Shown: positions 31,647-32,483 of the stretch, one piece after another
How the letters are laid out: every line of letters begins with the position of its first letter
How positions within the stretch are numbered: the first letter of the stretch is position 1
NCBI GenBank assembly: GCA_029246985.1
Contig: JAQWMC010000147.1
Location: 1-32,483, forward strand
Origin: Pirellulales bacterium
Lineage (GTDB): Bacteria > Planctomycetota > Planctomycetia > Pirellulales > UBA1268
Reading direction: 5' to 3'
Length of the DNA stretch: 32,483 nucleotides
Notes under the pieces: generated by a model
Seen by the model: only the letters and a program-made list of their open reading frames with translations
What the model was told of the DNA's origin: nothing
Databases searched by the model: none
Position numbers and translations under genes: made by a program

Positions 31647-32483
31647 CTTTTGTAATAAAAATCCTATTTCCCGTAGCGATTCTCTGTACGATTCGTGACT
31701 GTTTGGGAACGATATTGAGACGCTTGCGGATATGACAAATGTCTGCTTGTGAATCGATTCCCAATGTAGTGCAAGATTGTTTCATGGAGGAAGTGACACA
31801 GGTGTCACCGGAACGAGTCCGCTGGCAGAGCGGAAACAAAGGAATCCGAATCGATATGGACGAACCTATTGGTCGGTCCAGCCGGCCCTTAACAACCACA
31901 TAAATCCTATGCGTATCTTGTGAGCGGTTAATCGGCAAGCGTGAGTGGAATGCCCAATAAATTCATTTAGCCCGAAGCGATGAATGGCGACCGATGCCGG
32001 AACGGAATAACCCTCGAAGCTTGTCGTAATTTGGTCAATGGCCGCCCTTCCCTGTGGATGATGACGTGAAAGACGCAATCGACTGCTTGCCTGAAGCTCT
32101 GCGGAACGTGTTCGTTTTCATAGATTAGACGACAATGCGACTGAGTGCAGTATTGCGACTCACACGTGAGAGATTGCGCAAGAGATGGTCGTCGAATATT
32201 GTGAAGACTTGAAAGCGATCAGCTTGGGACCAGGCCAACAATAAATGAGGTGTGTAATCCCACTGGCCCTGAGAGTGATTGAGTCAAAAGTCATTCGGCT
32301 AGGCAATGTTTCGCAAGCTCCCCACGAGAGCGTGTAAAGTTACCGGTTGTTTCGATGCGTTCGTGCCAAAAACAACCCGGTGCGTTGATGGCGTTATTGT
32401 GCGAAAGCGTCCCTGAATGCCGCAGGAATTATTGAGGGGTATTCGTCGAACAAAATCGTCAAAAACGACGTGATACTTGATTT
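31647..32483. other. Gene-poor right end of window
   Basis: About 840 bases after tRNA-Asp carry only short frames. On the minus strand, a 70-aa frame (31866-32078) and edge-open frames of 29 and about 61 codons (from 32483 inward) exist, but none has a recognisable motif or ribosome site. A gene entering from the right on the minus strand could end in the last 90-190 bases. No repeats, tRNA or attachment-site duplication of the tRNA 3' end was seen. Confidence 0.45.

Noticed and set aside
31558-31938. 126-aa minus-strand ORF ending VTGLEPAASSVTGWRSNQLSYTP
   Set aside because: This is the well-known artefact from translating the antisense of a tRNA gene (here tRNA-Asp).
32294-32483. Edge-open minus-strand frames at the right end
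   Set aside because: Two frames (29 and about 61 codons) reach the edge, but neither has a recognisable motif, so I could not decide whether a gene ends here.
1-32483. CRISPR arrays, insertion sequences, prophage or defence genes
   Set aside because: No regularly spaced repeats, transposase or integrase motifs, or defence-family signatures were seen in any frame read.

Overview
The window looks like a core-genome segment of a planctomycete, probably a marine member of the Pirellulales. The grounds are: roughly half GC composition; a DUF3500 Tat-secreted protein; a DUF6786 fragment; an McsA/McsB-type arginine kinase pair outside the Firmicutes; a Fpg with the variant motifs EPRMTG and DRRGLG; a fused CobA-HemD; and several short lineage-type proteins (85, 103, 113 and 62 aa), plus a Pro/Ala/Ser-rich lipoprotein. 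No phage, IS, CRISPR or toxin-antitoxin module was seen. The taxonomic call is inference from gene content and was not checked by a search. Layout, left part (1-8.9 kb): the 3' end of a DUF6786 gene (+) converges on a minus-strand pair, DUF3500 then thiO, which overlap by 8 nt. A Fpg-family glycosylase (-) follows. trpB and trpA (+) then converge on trpE and an ABC ATPase (-), which overlap as ATGA. The tryptophan genes are therefore split into two facing units. The ABC ATPase lacks both the catalytic Glu and the switch His. Middle part (8.9-20.5 kb): mcsA-mcsB (+); coaD (-); a tiny two-helix membrane protein (+) behind a strong hairpin; an orphan 229-aa protein (-); cobA-hemD (-); a TPR protein (+); rpsT (+). 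Next comes a minus-strand run in transcription order of small membrane protein, manA, small lipoprotein-like protein, rluB-like synthase and pyrK. tpx (+) is divergent from that run. Right part (20.5-32.5 kb): a minus-strand run in transcription order of membrane protein, gltX, PfkB kinase, recA (with a clear intrinsic terminator) and alaS. Then sodA (+) with a clear terminator, a repeat-bearing lipoprotein (+), a conserved-looking 113-aa protein (-) and tRNA-Asp(GTC). The last ~840 bases hold no gene I can support. How the genes work together: tryptophan synthesis (trpE, trpA, trpB), pyrimidine, CoA and tetrapyrrole/siroheme steps, translation (alaS, gltX, rpsT, pseudouridine synthase, tRNA-Asp), DNA repair (recA, Fpg) and peroxide/superoxide defence (tpx, sodA) sit side by side with no single pathway unifying them. 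The most unusual items are the doubly substituted ABC ATPase coupled to trpE, the McsA/McsB pair without a visible ClpC or CtsR neighbour, the variant Fpg lesion-recognition motifs, and several short proteins of unknown role.
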